42,197 nt of DNA, from the NCBI RefSeq assembly GCF_014879935.1, contig NZ_JACSRD010000090.1:1-42197 (forward strand). Reading direction: 5' to 3'. This DNA comes from Prosthecobacter sp. GTDB lineage: Bacteria > Verrucomicrobiota > Verrucomicrobiia > Verrucomicrobiales > Verrucomicrobiaceae. Each line of letters opens with the position of its first letter. Position 1 is the first letter of the stretch. The translations under genes and the position numbers were made by a program. Below the pieces are notes generated by a model. The model saw nothing but the letters and a program-made list of their open reading frames with translations. It was not told the DNA's origin and searched no databases. This document shows positions 7,277-16,674 of the stretch, piece by piece.

Positions 7277-8317
7277 TTATTCGTCTGCTTTTGCCAGCTT
7301 CAGCGCGGCGAGCTGCTCTTTGCGTTCGCCGACGAGCACCGCACCCCAGGCGCGGAGTTTTTCAAAGCCGAGGAGGAACACGCCGACGGCGGCCACGGAG
7401 GCGAGGAGGCCGCCAAACCCGAGGGCGGTGCGCTCGGTGTAGCAGGTCCACACGAACTGGCCTACGCAGAGCACGGCGACGAAGAGGAGCGTGGGCTTGC
7501 GTCCAATGAGGTCCACCATGAAGGCACCGAGCGGGGCTCCAAGCGCGACAATGGGCGCGGCGGCCAGCCAGTTCTCATAGACGCCCGGCTGCATGCCGGT
7601 GGTGGCGTTTTTGATGACGATGCCCAGGACGGAGGTGAAGGCCATGATGATGACCGAAGTCGGGATGGCGATCTTCAGATCCGCGCGGCACAGCAGCACG
7701 AGGGTGGCATACAACACCATGTCGATGCCCACGCCGGTCACCGCAGCGACGGAGGCTGCGGAAAAAACGCCCGTCACCACTCCGACGCGGAAGTCCCAGC
7801 GCTCATCAAACTCGGTCATGCCGTGATGCGAGGCGATCTCGCCGATGCGATACAGGTGCAACACACCGAAGCTGGCCCACACGACGGCAAAGGCGAGCTT
7901 GATCCACAGTTCGGGCACGTAAGGGGCGATCCAGAAGATGCCTGCGGGAAGTCCGATGACGCAGCCGAGCATCGAGCCCTTCAACATCGACCACGCCAGC
8001 GGCTGGCGGCGGGCCAGGATGAAGATGCTGGCGCTGGTCATGCCGATGGATTGCACCGCGAAGCTGAAGTCCCGGCCCAGAGTCGCCGGCAGGCCGAACA
8101 GCAGCACGAGAATCGGAAAGCCCACCGTTCCGCCGCCCATTGGCGTCGATCCAGCCACATAGCTGCCCAAAGCCATCGCCAGCGCGATCGGCCAATGCGA
8201 GGTCACATCACTCCATCGGTCGTGTCCGAACACCAGCCAGGCCCACACGCTGTAGAAGCCTGCGAGCCAGAGGAACCAGATCCAGAGATGTTGTTGGCGG
8301 GGAGCTTGGATGGACAT
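7277..8317 (-). CDS. TauE/SafE-family sulfite/anion exporter
   Basis: A 346-residue polytopic membrane protein with about eight hydrophobic segments. It has the TauE/SafE signature: an N-terminal GSYVAGSTPMGGGTVGFPIL motif, and a second homologous half with GVFSAASVAAVTGVGIDM. Members export sulfite, sulfoacetate or other small organosulfur anions across the inner membrane. Substrate cannot be told from sequence. It lies downstream of the cation/proton antiporter on the same strand with a 91-bp gap that contains a copy of a 39-bp element also found before the antiporter, so the two may be co-regulated. Confidence 0.85.
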   Translation of the reverse strand: MSIQAPRQQHLWIWFLWLAGFYSVWAWLVFGHDRWSDVTSHWPIALAMALGSYVAGSTPMGGGTVGFPILVLLFGLPATLGRDFSFAVQSIGMTSASIFILARRQPLAWSMLKGSMLGCVIGLPAGIFWIAPYVPELWIKLAFAVVWASFGVLHLYRIGEIASHHGMTEFDERWDFRVGVVTGVFSAASVAAVTGVGIDMVLYATLVLLCRADLKIAIPTSVIIMAFTSVLGIVIKNATTGMQPGVYENWLAAAPIVALGAPLGAFMVDLIGRKPTLLFVAVLCVGQFVWTCYTERTALGFGGLLASVAAVGVFLLGFEKLRAWGAVLVGERKEQLAALKLAKADE

Positions 8318-8360
8318 AAGCGCGTGAGGGCGGTCTTACGTCATGAGTTTCTGTGGCGAC

Positions 8361-8399
8361 AATAGCCTTTCAGCATCGCTTTCATGCCTGCCAGGCATG
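8361..8399 (-). promoter_or_regulatory. 39-bp upstream element, copy A (exporter gene)
   Basis: This element matches 9714-9752 at 30 of 39 positions by hand count. It includes the palindrome CATGCCTG-C-CAGGCATG (8383-8399) followed, on the minus strand, by an AAAG...GAAAGGCTATTG stretch that could hold promoter boxes. It ends 44 bp before the exporter start. Since no T-run follows the palindrome on the minus strand, an operator is more likely than a terminator. Confidence 0.5.
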
Positions 8400-8408
8400 C
8401 GAAACTCA

Positions 8409-9689
8409 TCACGGCACCAGCTTCTTCAAGTCGGCTGGCAGCCAGGCGCGGAGCATCGGCCCCGTGGTGGCGGTGGTGAGCAGGCACATGATGATGAACA
8501 TGGTGAAGAGCTTGTCGTTCAGCAGGCCCAGGTCCTTGCCCACGTTGATCGCGATGAGGCCCATGAGGGCGCGTGTGTTCATCAGGGCGCCGATGGACAG
8601 GCCCTCACGCCAGTGTGCCCCGGCCCAGCGTGCCCCAAGCGTGCAGCCACCGAGCTTGCCAGCGATGGCGACGAACGACACCAAGGCGCAGGCGAACCAG
8701 GCGGTGGCATTGTCAAAGGAGCCGATCCGGGTATTAAGGCCGGTGTTGGTGAAGAAGATCGGCACCAGGGTGACGATGACGAAGTCGGCGAAACGTTCAC
8801 GCCAGGCCTTCACCAGCGAGGGCTCCGAGTGCAGCGCCACGCCGAGGGCGAAGGCACCAAAAATGGCGAAGATGCCGAGCTTGTTGGTGATCAGTGAGGA
8901 AACAAACAGTGTGCAGAACAGGAGAGCGAGGAATCCCGGTGTGAAGGTCTCCGTGTGGTGATCGTTGCACTGCTTTCGCCACGCCTTGATGATCAACGGG
9001 CCAACCACCTTCATCAAAACGGCGAAGTAGAGGACAATCAACGCCACCTGGCCGAGAAACGGCAGCCAGGAGAAGTTCTCCCCCTGCTTGATGATGGCCG
9101 TGGCCACGCCGAGGAACACCCAGCCCACCGCATCGTCAATCGCAGCAGCACTGATCGCAGTCGCGCCCAAGGCGGTGCGTTCCAGCTTCATCTCCAGCAG
9201 GATGCGCCCCATGATCGGGAGCGCGGAGATGGCCAGCGCGATGCAGACGAAGAGCTTGAAGCCGAACTCAGGCAGGTCCGGCGCGAAGGTTCGGTGCAAC
9301 CACGGCGCGATGGCGAGTCCGCCGGCGAGCGGGGCGAGGATGCCCATCAGGGAAGAAGCGATGACCACCTTCGACTTGTCCCGCAGGTGTGAGAAATCGA
9401 ATTCCATGCCCACCTGGAAGAGCATCAGCAGCAGGCCGAGCTTGGCGAGCAACGCCAGGGGGCCCTTGATCTCGTCGGGAAAGATGAAGCCCACGAAGTC
9501 AGGCGCGAACAGGCCGATGAACGACGGCCCGAGCAGCAATCCTGCCGCGATTTCGCCCACGGCGGGCGGCTGGCCGATTTTGCGGCAGAGCCGCCCCATC
9601 AGCCATGCGGCGGCGATGATGACGATCCAGCCGACCAGGACGAGTTTGAGCGTGTCTTCGATCTTCGCGGGGTTCATGCGGCGAGCCAT
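8409..9689 (-). CDS. CPA2-family cation/proton antiporter, membrane domain only
   Basis: A 426-residue membrane protein with about 12 hydrophobic helices. The typical CPA2/Kef start is seen: GQPPAVGEIAAGLLLGPS, then KLGLLLMLFQVGMEFD and a later AIDDAVGW motif whose paired aspartates fit the ion-binding site of CPA2 exchangers. It would exchange Na+ or K+ for H+. No cytoplasmic RCK/TrkA-N domain follows, unlike KefB/KefC, so nucleotide gating is not expected. An internal start at 9677 (MNPAKIEDTLK) is an alternative to 9689. It has the same 39-bp upstream element as the exporter downstream. Confidence 0.88.
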   Translation of the reverse strand: MARRMNPAKIEDTLKLVLVGWIVIIAAAWLMGRLCRKIGQPPAVGEIAAGLLLGPSFIGLFAPDFVGFIFPDEIKGPLALLAKLGLLLMLFQVGMEFDFSHLRDKSKVVIASSLMGILAPLAGGLAIAPWLHRTFAPDLPEFGFKLFVCIALAISALPIMGRILLEMKLERTALGATAISAAAIDDAVGWVFLGVATAIIKQGENFSWLPFLGQVALIVLYFAVLMKVVGPLIIKAWRKQCNDHHTETFTPGFLALLFCTLFVSSLITNKLGIFAIFGAFALGVALHSEPSLVKAWRERFADFVIVTLVPIFFTNTGLNTRIGSFDNATAWFACALVSFVAIAGKLGGCTLGARWAGAHWREGLSIGALMNTRALMGLIAINVGKDLGLLNDKLFTMFIIMCLLTTATTGPMLRAWLPADLKKLVP

Positions 9690-9713
9690 TGGCTCAGACG
9701 CGATGATGACGAA

Positions 9714-9752
9714 AATAGACTTTCGCTATCACTTTGATGCCTGGGAAGCATG
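9714..9752 (-). promoter_or_regulatory. 39-bp upstream element, copy B (antiporter gene)
   Basis: Diverged second copy of the 8361-8399 element, with ATGCCTGGGAAGCAT as its decayed palindrome, then (minus strand) AAAGTGATAGCGAAAGTCTATTTT. It lies 25-37 bp upstream of the antiporter start, depending on which start is used, and directly after the stop of the large secreted protein gene. Confidence 0.45.
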
Positions 9753-9754
9753 GA

Positions 9755-12700
9755 TCAAAGATCCACACTCAGGCGGAAAAACGCACAGGTGTCGTCGGCC
9801 GGAACATCGACTTGCACCTTGACGCGCCCGTCGGGCTGGGGCTGCTCATTCACCGTGACGGTGGAGATCCAAGGCGTGTTTTCAGTTTTCGTGGCGACAG
9901 TCGTCCAAGACAGCGCTGACAGATCGGGCGAGCACTGAACCCTCAGCACGATGCCTTCGGTCAAAACGGCCGCGCGGGTGAAGGTAAAGCGGCGGACAGG
10001 CGGGCCGCCCTCTTCGGGCGGGGCAAACGAAGGCGACCAGCCGGGAGTGGTGTCTGGCGATTTCGGGTGACGGGCGAAGATAAATTCAAACGCATTCGGA
10101 ATGCCGTTGCCATTGGCGTCTGCTGCAGGGCCGCTGATGCTTGGGTCCGCGATTTCCTCGGGGGTGAAGTGCGCCGCGCTCCAGAGATCATGGGGTGTTT
10201 TGACGTCCACAAAGATCGGTTCCCAAGCATCCGGCAGCCAGTCGTCCGTGATACTGAGACTGCCGATATGACGCTGTCCCGACATGCCTGGAGGCGGCGT
10301 CCACTCGAATTGGTCGCCGGGGAGTATGGGAGATGCGATGGAAACCTCGACGCCATTGAGTTTCAGAGTTCCTTCTCCCGTGTAGAACGACAAAGGAGAA
10401 AGGGAATCGCCGTCGGGATCTGTTGGCGGACCTCCGACGATTTGCTCATAGGTGAAGTGAAACGTTTGGTTGCGAACGCCGCTGGTCAGGAGCGGATGGG
10501 TGGGGATGACCGGCCTGTGATTTAGTATTGCTGGCTCCATGCCCGCATTGGAGGAGACCGATGCCGCGAGCATCAAGTGGTTCCGGAAGGTTCCCATGGG
10601 GACGTTCGAGAGGTTGCGAGAAACAAGGTTGCTCTGGATGAGTTCGGTTCCTGCGTTGGTGCCGTCGGTGCGCCACAAGGCCGTCACTCCGTTGGAGGAG
10701 TCCAATGCGGACGAAGTGAAATACATCTTCCCGCCTGCACGGACCATGGGGCAGGGCAGGCTGCCTGCGGTGGTGGACCATAGTTGCTGGATGCCATCTG
10801 CGACCGAGTAGGCAAACAGCAGGCAGTCGTTGTTGGCGGCAGTCGCCATGAAAAGCAGCTTGCCAGACAGTGAACTGAGCGATTCCGGCCGCACCAGGAG
10901 GCTTGAGTCATTGAAGACCACCTGAAGTCCGGCACCATCGGTTTCCATGACCTTTCCGGACTGCGTGGTGAAGTAGAAACGGCCATCGACCTCGATGCCC
11001 GCAGGCTTGCCACTGAGGCGATGTTCCTGCGGCCTGTCGTAAATCGGGCCGGTGTAAAACCTCCAAGGGATGCCGTTATCTCCATCCGAATCCACGTCCC
11101 AATCCCAAACGTCGTAGGTGGCGTTGTTGCCCGTGCCATTCCAAAAGATGCAGACATCCCCCAACGCACCAAGCAGTTGTGGTGAGTTGATTAGAAAGGG
11201 CGGCTCAGAAGGAGCGCCGGTTCCATCCGTGCCCCATACGACACGCTTGTTCGTGGGCTGGGCACCTTGAAGTGCGGTGAAATACAGATGGCCGCTGCTG
11301 GCGGTGAGCTGGGTGATTCCGATGCCTGCCGTGTCTTTGTAATATGCCTTGAGGGTCGTTACCGTAAATCCGGAATCGAGGCAGTTCAGCCGCTCGATGG
11401 TGCCGTCGTGCTGTTCGACAAAGAACAACTTTCCCGCGGCGGTCTTGAGTGCCGTAGTGTTGTAACCCGGGTTCACCGGGGAGGCGCTGGCGCTGCCGTT
11501 GTCGATCTGGAAAAGCTGCTTGCCCCCCGTGCCGCCCGCTGCGGCCCGGGCGAGGAGAAACAGCCGGTTCTCGAACGCCACCAACTGCTCAGGATCGAAG
11601 ACGTTTCCGATCACGCTCGCGCTGTGCGATTGCCCCGTGGCGGTCATGAACAAACGGCGGTTCTGGCCGTCGTGGGCGGTGAAGTAGAGAACGCCGTTCA
11701 CCTCCGTGAAATCGTCGGGCAGGCTGGAGGAGTTGTTCGAGATGTCCTGGGGCCGAGTTTGGGGGATGGCGGGAAGCAGGCTTCCGCTCCGGAGATAATA
11801 CAACCGTCCTTTTTCGGTGGAGGTGTCGGCGATGAACAACTGGTCCCGTTTGTCAGTGACTGGAGCGAACGAAAAGAAATTTCGTGGGGTAGCCGAGTCG
11901 GAATGGGGCGAGGTCGCGAGATGGAGCGGCTGCAAGCTGCTGCCGCTGCGCTGGTAAAGTTCTTCACCGTATGTGCTGGTTGAGCCGACGACCCAAAGGG
12001 AACTCTCCATCGGAGAGGCGATGCTGCTGTTCCACAAGCGGCTCACGGAATTGAACAAACCGCCGAGATTGGATGAGGAGCCGCTGATGCCATCGGCGAG
12101 CTTCACCTGCCAGAACGACGCTTCAGGCTTCACGTAGGCGATCTCTGTCGCGCTGACGATCGTGGCCTGCTGGGTGCCCTCCACCCATGAGTCATACTTT
12201 TTGAAGACTGGCGTGGCGGCGGGGTCGGCGAAGTAGAGATCGCGATGTCCTCCGGCGCTTTCCACCTGGAAAAACACTCCTGGATTGCCCAGGCTCATCA
12301 TGAGGGCGCTCGGGTTGCTGCTTGCCGCGCCGGGTGTCACGTCGGCGAGCAGCGCGGTGGATGCAGATGTGCCATTCGTCTTCCAGACCTCCCGTCCCGC
12401 CGCTGCCGAGGTGGCGGCAAAACAAACTGTGTCAGAGCCGTTGGAAACGAAGTGGGTCGCCGGACTTGATGATCCAACGGCGTCCAGAGTGCTCCGCCCT
12501 GCTGAAAAGCTATACACTTCGGGCGGGCCGCCGTCGAGTGGCTGATAACATACGAAATTGGTCGTGACAGCAAACACCGGGGTGGCGGGAAGCGGGTTAG
12601 ATGGATTCGAACCCAGGTTGTCGATTTGGATCACGCCACCACCGCCTATTGCCGACCAAAGATACGCATAACCGGCCGGAGCTCCGAAGGGCCGTGCGAT

Positions 12701-13345
12701 GAACACGATGCCTGAACGAGTGAGGCCACTGGCCGTGGGCAGTAGAGTCACATGGGAGATCGAGTTCTCGGCGAAGTAATCACGTTTCACCGGTGGCGAG
12801 GTTCCATTGGTCACCCACAGCTCCGTCGCGGGGCGCTGGGAGGAGCTTGTGCTGGTCGATGGCGTGGTGAACCACAGATAGCCATTGCTCGCGCCCAAAA
12901 TGGTCGGCGCTGCATGCGTGGCACCGGGTTGGACATCGCCGAGCAGTCCTGAAGGACTGAAGTTGGCCGTGGTGTAGAGTTCCGGGCCGTGGACACCGTC
13001 ATCCGCCACATAGACGACATAGTTGCCCACCGCGGTGAATTGAGCCGGGTTGCTGGATTCGGGACCGGGGCGTCCATCCCGAAACAAAGTCGCGGAGGAG
13101 CCATTGTACTGCCACACCTCGGCACCATGTTCGGAATCGACTGCGGTGAAGTAAGAGGTGCCTTGTGCGGAAGCTCCCGGCCCGACAATCTGCATGGGAA
13201 CCGACGCATGGTTTAGATCCCCAAGCGAATACACGGTCGGGTGGTCAAGATTTGCATGCGCGGTCTCTGGCAGCAGGCTGATGCCGACGATGGTGAGAAT
13301 GGGAAACCAGCATCTGAGTGTGGTAGAAACCATGGTGCGAATCAT
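9755..13345 (-). CDS. Large secreted beta-propeller protein with ELW-type repeats
   Basis: A 1196-residue exported protein. The signal peptide is residues 1-31, ending AHA. Residues about 50-950 hold many propeller-like repeats with an 'LW.T(N/D)GT' signature (for example ATELWVTNGTS, EVWKTNGTSAST, ALWRTDGTNAGTELI), spaced by 'YF.A....G.E' strands. Then comes an Ig/cadherin-like segment, a calcium-loop-like stretch (DANGNGIPNAFEFIF), and a C-terminal strand set ending AFFRLSVDL. This tail is frequent on secreted verrucomicrobial proteins and may be a surface or sorting signal (inference). Function is unknown; binding of a surface ligand is plausible. The gene is divergent from the LysR gene, with 89 bp between their starts. 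Confidence 0.85.
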   Translation of the reverse strand: MIRTMVSTTLRCWFPILTIVGISLLPETAHANLDHPTVYSLGDLNHASVPMQIVGPGASAQGTSYFTAVDSEHGAEVWQYNGSSATLFRDGRPGPESSNPAQFTAVGNYVVYVADDGVHGPELYTTANFSPSGLLGDVQPGATHAAPTILGASNGYLWFTTPSTSTSSSQRPATELWVTNGTSPPVKRDYFAENSISHVTLLPTASGLTRSGIVFIARPFGAPAGYAYLWSAIGGGGVIQIDNLGSNPSNPLPATPVFAVTTNFVCYQPLDGGPPEVYSFSAGRSTLDAVGSSSPATHFVSNGSDTVCFAATSAAAGREVWKTNGTSASTALLADVTPGAASSNPSALMMSLGNPGVFFQVESAGGHRDLYFADPAATPVFKKYDSWVEGTQQATIVSATEIAYVKPEASFWQVKLADGISGSSSNLGGLFNSVSRLWNSSIASPMESSLWVVGSTSTYGEELYQRSGSSLQPLHLATSPHSDSATPRNFFSFAPVTDKRDQLFIADTSTEKGRLYYLRSGSLLPAIPQTRPQDISNNSSSLPDDFTEVNGVLYFTAHDGQNRRLFMTATGQSHSASVIGNVFDPEQLVAFENRLFLLARAAAGGTGGKQLFQIDNGSASASPVNPGYNTTALKTAAGKLFFVEQHDGTIERLNCLDSGFTVTTLKAYYKDTAGIGITQLTASSGHLYFTALQGAQPTNKRVVWGTDGTGAPSEPPFLINSPQLLGALGDVCIFWNGTGNNATYDVWDWDVDSDGDNGIPWRFYTGPIYDRPQEHRLSGKPAGIEVDGRFYFTTQSGKVMETDGAGLQVVFNDSSLLVRPESLSSLSGKLLFMATAANNDCLLFAYSVADGIQQLWSTTAGSLPCPMVRAGGKMYFTSSALDSSNGVTALWRTDGTNAGTELIQSNLVSRNLSNVPMGTFRNHLMLAASVSSNAGMEPAILNHRPVIPTHPLLTSGVRNQTFHFTYEQIVGGPPTDPDGDSLSPLSFYTGEGTLKLNGVEVSIASPILPGDQFEWTPPPGMSGQRHIGSLSITDDWLPDAWEPIFVDVKTPHDLWSAAHFTPEEIADPSISGPAADANGNGIPNAFEFIFARHPKSPDTTPGWSPSFAPPEEGGPPVRRFTFTRAAVLTEGIVLRVQCSPDLSALSWTTVATKTENTPWISTVTVNEQPQPDGRVKVQVDVPADDTCAFFRLSVDL

Positions 13346-13434
13346 CAGTCGAGCGCTTGCGGATGGTCAATATAATTGTCCGGGTCGTTAAGAAAATTGC
13401 ATGAAGCGACTGCCCTGACACATTGCCTTTCATC

Positions 13435-14328
13435 ATGGAACTGCGTCATCTTCGTTATTTTCAGGCCGTTGCTGAGGAACTGAGCTTCTCGAAAGCGGCG
13501 CGACGCCTTCGCATCGCGCAACCGGCCTTGAGCCGGGCGGTGCAGGAGATGGAGCGTGAGCTTGGGACGCAATTGATCGAGCGCGAACGGAAAGCCCCGC
13601 GTCTCACCCCGGCAGGTGCGGTGTTGCTGCGTGAGACTGGCTTGATCCTGGAGCGGCTTGAGGAGTCGATGCGGCGCGTGCGGCGCACGGCGAAGGGCGA
13701 GGAAGGGGAGTTGAAGCTCGGCTACATCGGGCCACCGACGCGGACCTTCCTTGCACGCCTGCTCAAAGAGTATGCGCGGCGTTTTCCTCGCGTGACGGTG
13801 ATCCTGGAAGAGAGAACACCGGAGCGCGTGTGGGAGATGGTGTCGAAAGGGCGGCTCTCGGTCGGTTTGACGCGTCCGGTGCTCGCACACGAGGCGCTTG
13901 GTTTGCAGACGCTGCTGTTGCGTGAGGAGAAATTCTGCGCCGCCGTGCCGAAGGATCATCCGTGGACCAAACTGACCTCGCTGCCGTGGAAAAAGCTCGC
14001 AGGCGAGCCGCTGATCATCCTCGCCCGTCGTGAGGGAGCCGGATCCCACGACACCATCCGCGCTGCGTGTGACGAAGCCGGCTTTGAGCCGCGCATCAAG
14101 CACACGCCCAGCCTCATCGGCACGATCATGCAATACGTCGAGGCTGGTGCAGGCATCGGCGTGGTGCCGGAGAGCACGATGAGCCGCAATCTCGCCCTCA
14201 TTCCGCTCAAACCGCAACACACCATCCCGCTGGTCATGGTGTGGGCGAAGGAAGGTAACGACCCGGCGGTTTCCGCGTTTCGGGAGCTGGTGAAGGAGTG
14301 GTCGCGGGATGGGAAGCTGTGGTCCTGA
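13435..14328 (+). CDS. LysR-family transcriptional regulator
   Basis: A 297-residue LysR-type regulator. The winged helix-turn-helix is at residues 1-60 (MELRHLRYFQAVAEELSFSKAARRL, shown in part, then QPALSRAVQEMERELG), and the effector-binding periplasmic-binding-protein-like domain is at about 90-295. I chose the ATG at 13435 over 13423 because LysR proteins begin directly with this helix. Its 89-bp divergent intergenic region with the large secreted gene could hold the operator, but I see no clear T-N11-A site that stands out. The regulated genes and inducer are unknown. Confidence 0.92.
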   Translation: MELRHLRYFQAVAEELSFSKAARRLRIAQPALSRAVQEMERELGTQLIERERKAPRLTPAGAVLLRETGLILERLEESMRRVRRTAKGEEGELKLGYIGPPTRTFLARLLKEYARRFPRVTVILEERTPERVWEMVSKGRLSVGLTRPVLAHEALGLQTLLLREEKFCAAVPKDHPWTKLTSLPWKKLAGEPLIILARREGAGSHDTIRAACDEAGFEPRIKHTPSLIGTIMQYVEAGAGIGVVPESTMSRNLALIPLKPQHTIPLVMVWAKEGNDPAVSAFRELVKEWSRDGKLWS

Positions 14329-14483
14329 AAAGCGTTGCGCGTAGGCTTGGATGATTTTCCGTTGCTGCATCCGCGATCATGAGCGGCGCGGCTAAAGACC
14401 TTGCATAATTGAATCTAGATGGTTTTGATTTGCGGTGGAGTGATTCTTAACTCTGTCGGCCACCAAATAGATTTCACCTCATT

Positions 14484-16469
14484 ATGACGAAGGGATGTTT
14501 TATTTTTCCGCGATGGCAGCATACTTTGTTCTGTTCTGCTTGGCTGTTGATCGCCCTGTGTGCGTCCGTGACTCATGCGGCACCCACGGTGAGCAACCTG
14601 ACAGTTGCGCAGAGAGTGACCACGCGCCTCATCGACATCAATTATGATGTGCAGGCGTCAGGTGTTGGCACTGTGAAAATCAAACTCGAAGTTTCAGCGG
14701 ACGGTGGTGCTTCGTCCTCAGTGCCGGTGCAAACGGTGTCAGGTGACGTCGGCGACAACGTTGCTGTCGGTGCCAATAAGCAGATCACATGGGACGCGGG
14801 AACCGACTGGCCAGGTCACGAAAACTCTCAAATGAGATTTCGGGTGATCGCTGACGATTTGGTGATAGCAGGCTTTTCACGAATTTAAAACGGAACCTTT
14901 TCAATGGGCGATTCGTTGGACGGTTCGAGCAATGCCACTCCACACGACGTTTTGATAAACACCTATTACATTCATGCGACCGAGATCAGCAAGGGACAGT
15001 GGGATCAAGTGCGAACATGGGGCAGTTCGCATGGTTACACAGACCTCGAAGTTGGTGCATCAGCACCTTCTGACCGTCCAGTCGGAAGCGTGAGTTGGTA
15101 TGGAGCTGTCAAATGGTGTAACGCACTCAGTGAAATGAACGGAAAAACACCGTGCTATTACACAGATGATGCCCAGATGACAGTATATCGTATAGGCGAT
15201 GTTGATGTGACCAACAGCATGGTGAATTGGGCTGGAAATGGCTACCGTCTGCCCACAGAAGCAGAATGGGAGAAGGCGGCACGAGGTGGGCTGGTGGGAA
15301 AAAGGTTTCCGTGGGGTGATCTTATTACGCACAGTGATGCAAATTATTGGAGCGACGCGACCTACCCTTACGACATCAGTCCGACTCGTGGAGCTCACCC
15401 CAACTATCCAACGCCTGTGGGTTTTTTTGCAGCCAATGGCTACGGCGTCCATGACTGTTCGGGTGGTGTGTTTGAATGGTGCTGGGATTGGTATGATGTT
15501 GCTTACTATGCAAGCTCACCAGTCTCAAATCCCATAGGACCTGTGGCAGGCACGATCAGATCAAGGCGCGGTGGGTATTATTCGGGCCTCGCTCATCGCG
15601 CAAGATGTTTCCATCGAGACAATAGCAGCGCAACTTTGGTTCACCCTGGCCAAGGCTTCCGCACTGTGCAGACGGGTTCTCAGATCACGGGAACAATTGC
15701 CTCGGCTGATTCACCGAATATCACGGTGATCACCACTATTGTTCCTGAAATCGTGGTAGAGCAGCCGGTAGGAACAGTATTAGCTGATGGCAATGCGACG
15801 ACTAGCTGGAATGCTTTGCCGATCAACGGAAGCTCAGCCTCGGTGACTTACACAGTCCGTAACTTTGGGACGGGGTATCTCACCGGATTGGTGCTTACCA
15901 AGTCCGGGGCGAACAGCGCTGAGTTTTTATTGGGAACGCTTGGTGATGTGACCCTGGCACCGGGTGGCAGCACCAGTTTTACGGTGACCTTTGTTCCTTC
16001 GGCTGGGTCTGCCAGCGGCCCTCGGTCGGCTGCATTCCAACTTGCCAGCAACGACGCTGACGAGAACCCGTTCGCTGTCAGCATTGGCGGGAGTGCATAC
16101 TCGACTACGCTGGATGCCGACAATGACGGTATGAATGATTGGGGGGAATATAAGCTGGCTGCTTTTGGGTTTGATTGGCAGGTGTCGAATGCGGCTCTGG
16201 TGTCTGCTCTTTACAATAACGCCAGTGCTGCTGGCCTCTACACAAACACCCAGTTGCAGGATTTGAACGTTGGCAGACCACTTCTGCAGCGAAATCCAGG
16301 CACTGGCAGGTTCATGATTCGCTTTGGATTGCAAAAATCGACCGATCTTGGTTCTTGGAGCCTGGTGCCAATGAATGCGACGGATGCGTTGATAAACGGG
16401 CAAGGGGAGCTGGAGTTTAATTTCGCAGTTCCTGATAACGCTGCCTTTTTCCGTCTTCGGGCCGAATGA
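14484..16469 (+). pseudogene. SUMF1/FGE-type secreted protein gene broken by one in-frame TAA
   Basis: One continuous frame of 662 codons is interrupted only by TAA at 14886-14888. The first part holds a signal peptide (ending THA) and an N-terminal beta domain. The stop falls inside a motif readable as FSRI-*-NGTFSMGDSLDG, which is the conserved first strand of SUMF1/formylglycine-generating-enzyme-like domains. That domain continues to about residue 395 (GYRLPTEAEWEKAARGG, GVFEWCWDWY). Then come an anchor-D/ASPM-like beta domain, a calcium-loop segment (DADNDGMNDWGEYK) and a tail ending AAFFRLRAE. The two halves share the same frame, so a point mutation (for example from CAA, AAA or GAA), a sequencing error, or readthrough explains it. 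Codons after the stop show no decay. Confidence 0.8.
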
Positions 16470-16501
16470 TCACAACGGTGAAGCAGTGAGGAAGGCCTGA
16501 A

Positions 16502-16568
16502 ATGGAGGAACTGCAAATGGTCCAGATGAGGCGTTTCAGTGCCATTCGACCATTTTCCATTCCTCCAT
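16502..16568. repeat. Imperfect inverted repeat between SUMF1-type gene and glyQS
   Basis: The left arm (16502-16522) ATGGAGGAACTGCAAATGGTC, shown here whole at 21 bases minus its first base, pairs with 16548-16568 at 18 of 21 positions by hand count, leaving a 25-base loop. There is no T-run after it. It could be a weak terminator, an RNA structure in the glyQS leader, or a small repeated element. Confidence 0.55.
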
Positions 16569-16674
16569 GCTCTGAATCCTCGCTTGCCCCCACGCGTGGC
16601 CGGTGCTCCCTTCGCGCCCCTCTCGCCGGGAGCACTCCAGCCCTTCGGCAAACCTTCACCCACATCTACCTACC

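Noticed and set aside
7238-8365. 375-residue plus-strand frame opposite the TauE/SafE gene
   Set aside because: It is the antisense shadow of a clear membrane protein, with a His/Asp/Gly-rich composition typical of such shadows.
8383-8399. Rho-independent terminator for the antiporter gene
   Set aside because: The palindrome is perfect but no T-run follows on the minus strand, and the same block occurs upstream of the antiporter gene.
13346-13434. LysR operator in the divergent gap
   Set aside because: Short AT-rich sequences such as CAATATAATTG are present but no T-N11-A dyad stands out enough to call.
14904-16469. Stand-alone gene starting at MGDSLDGSS
   Set aside because: The start would cut the first conserved strand of the SUMF1 domain and leave the protein without a signal peptide; the upstream half is in the same frame.
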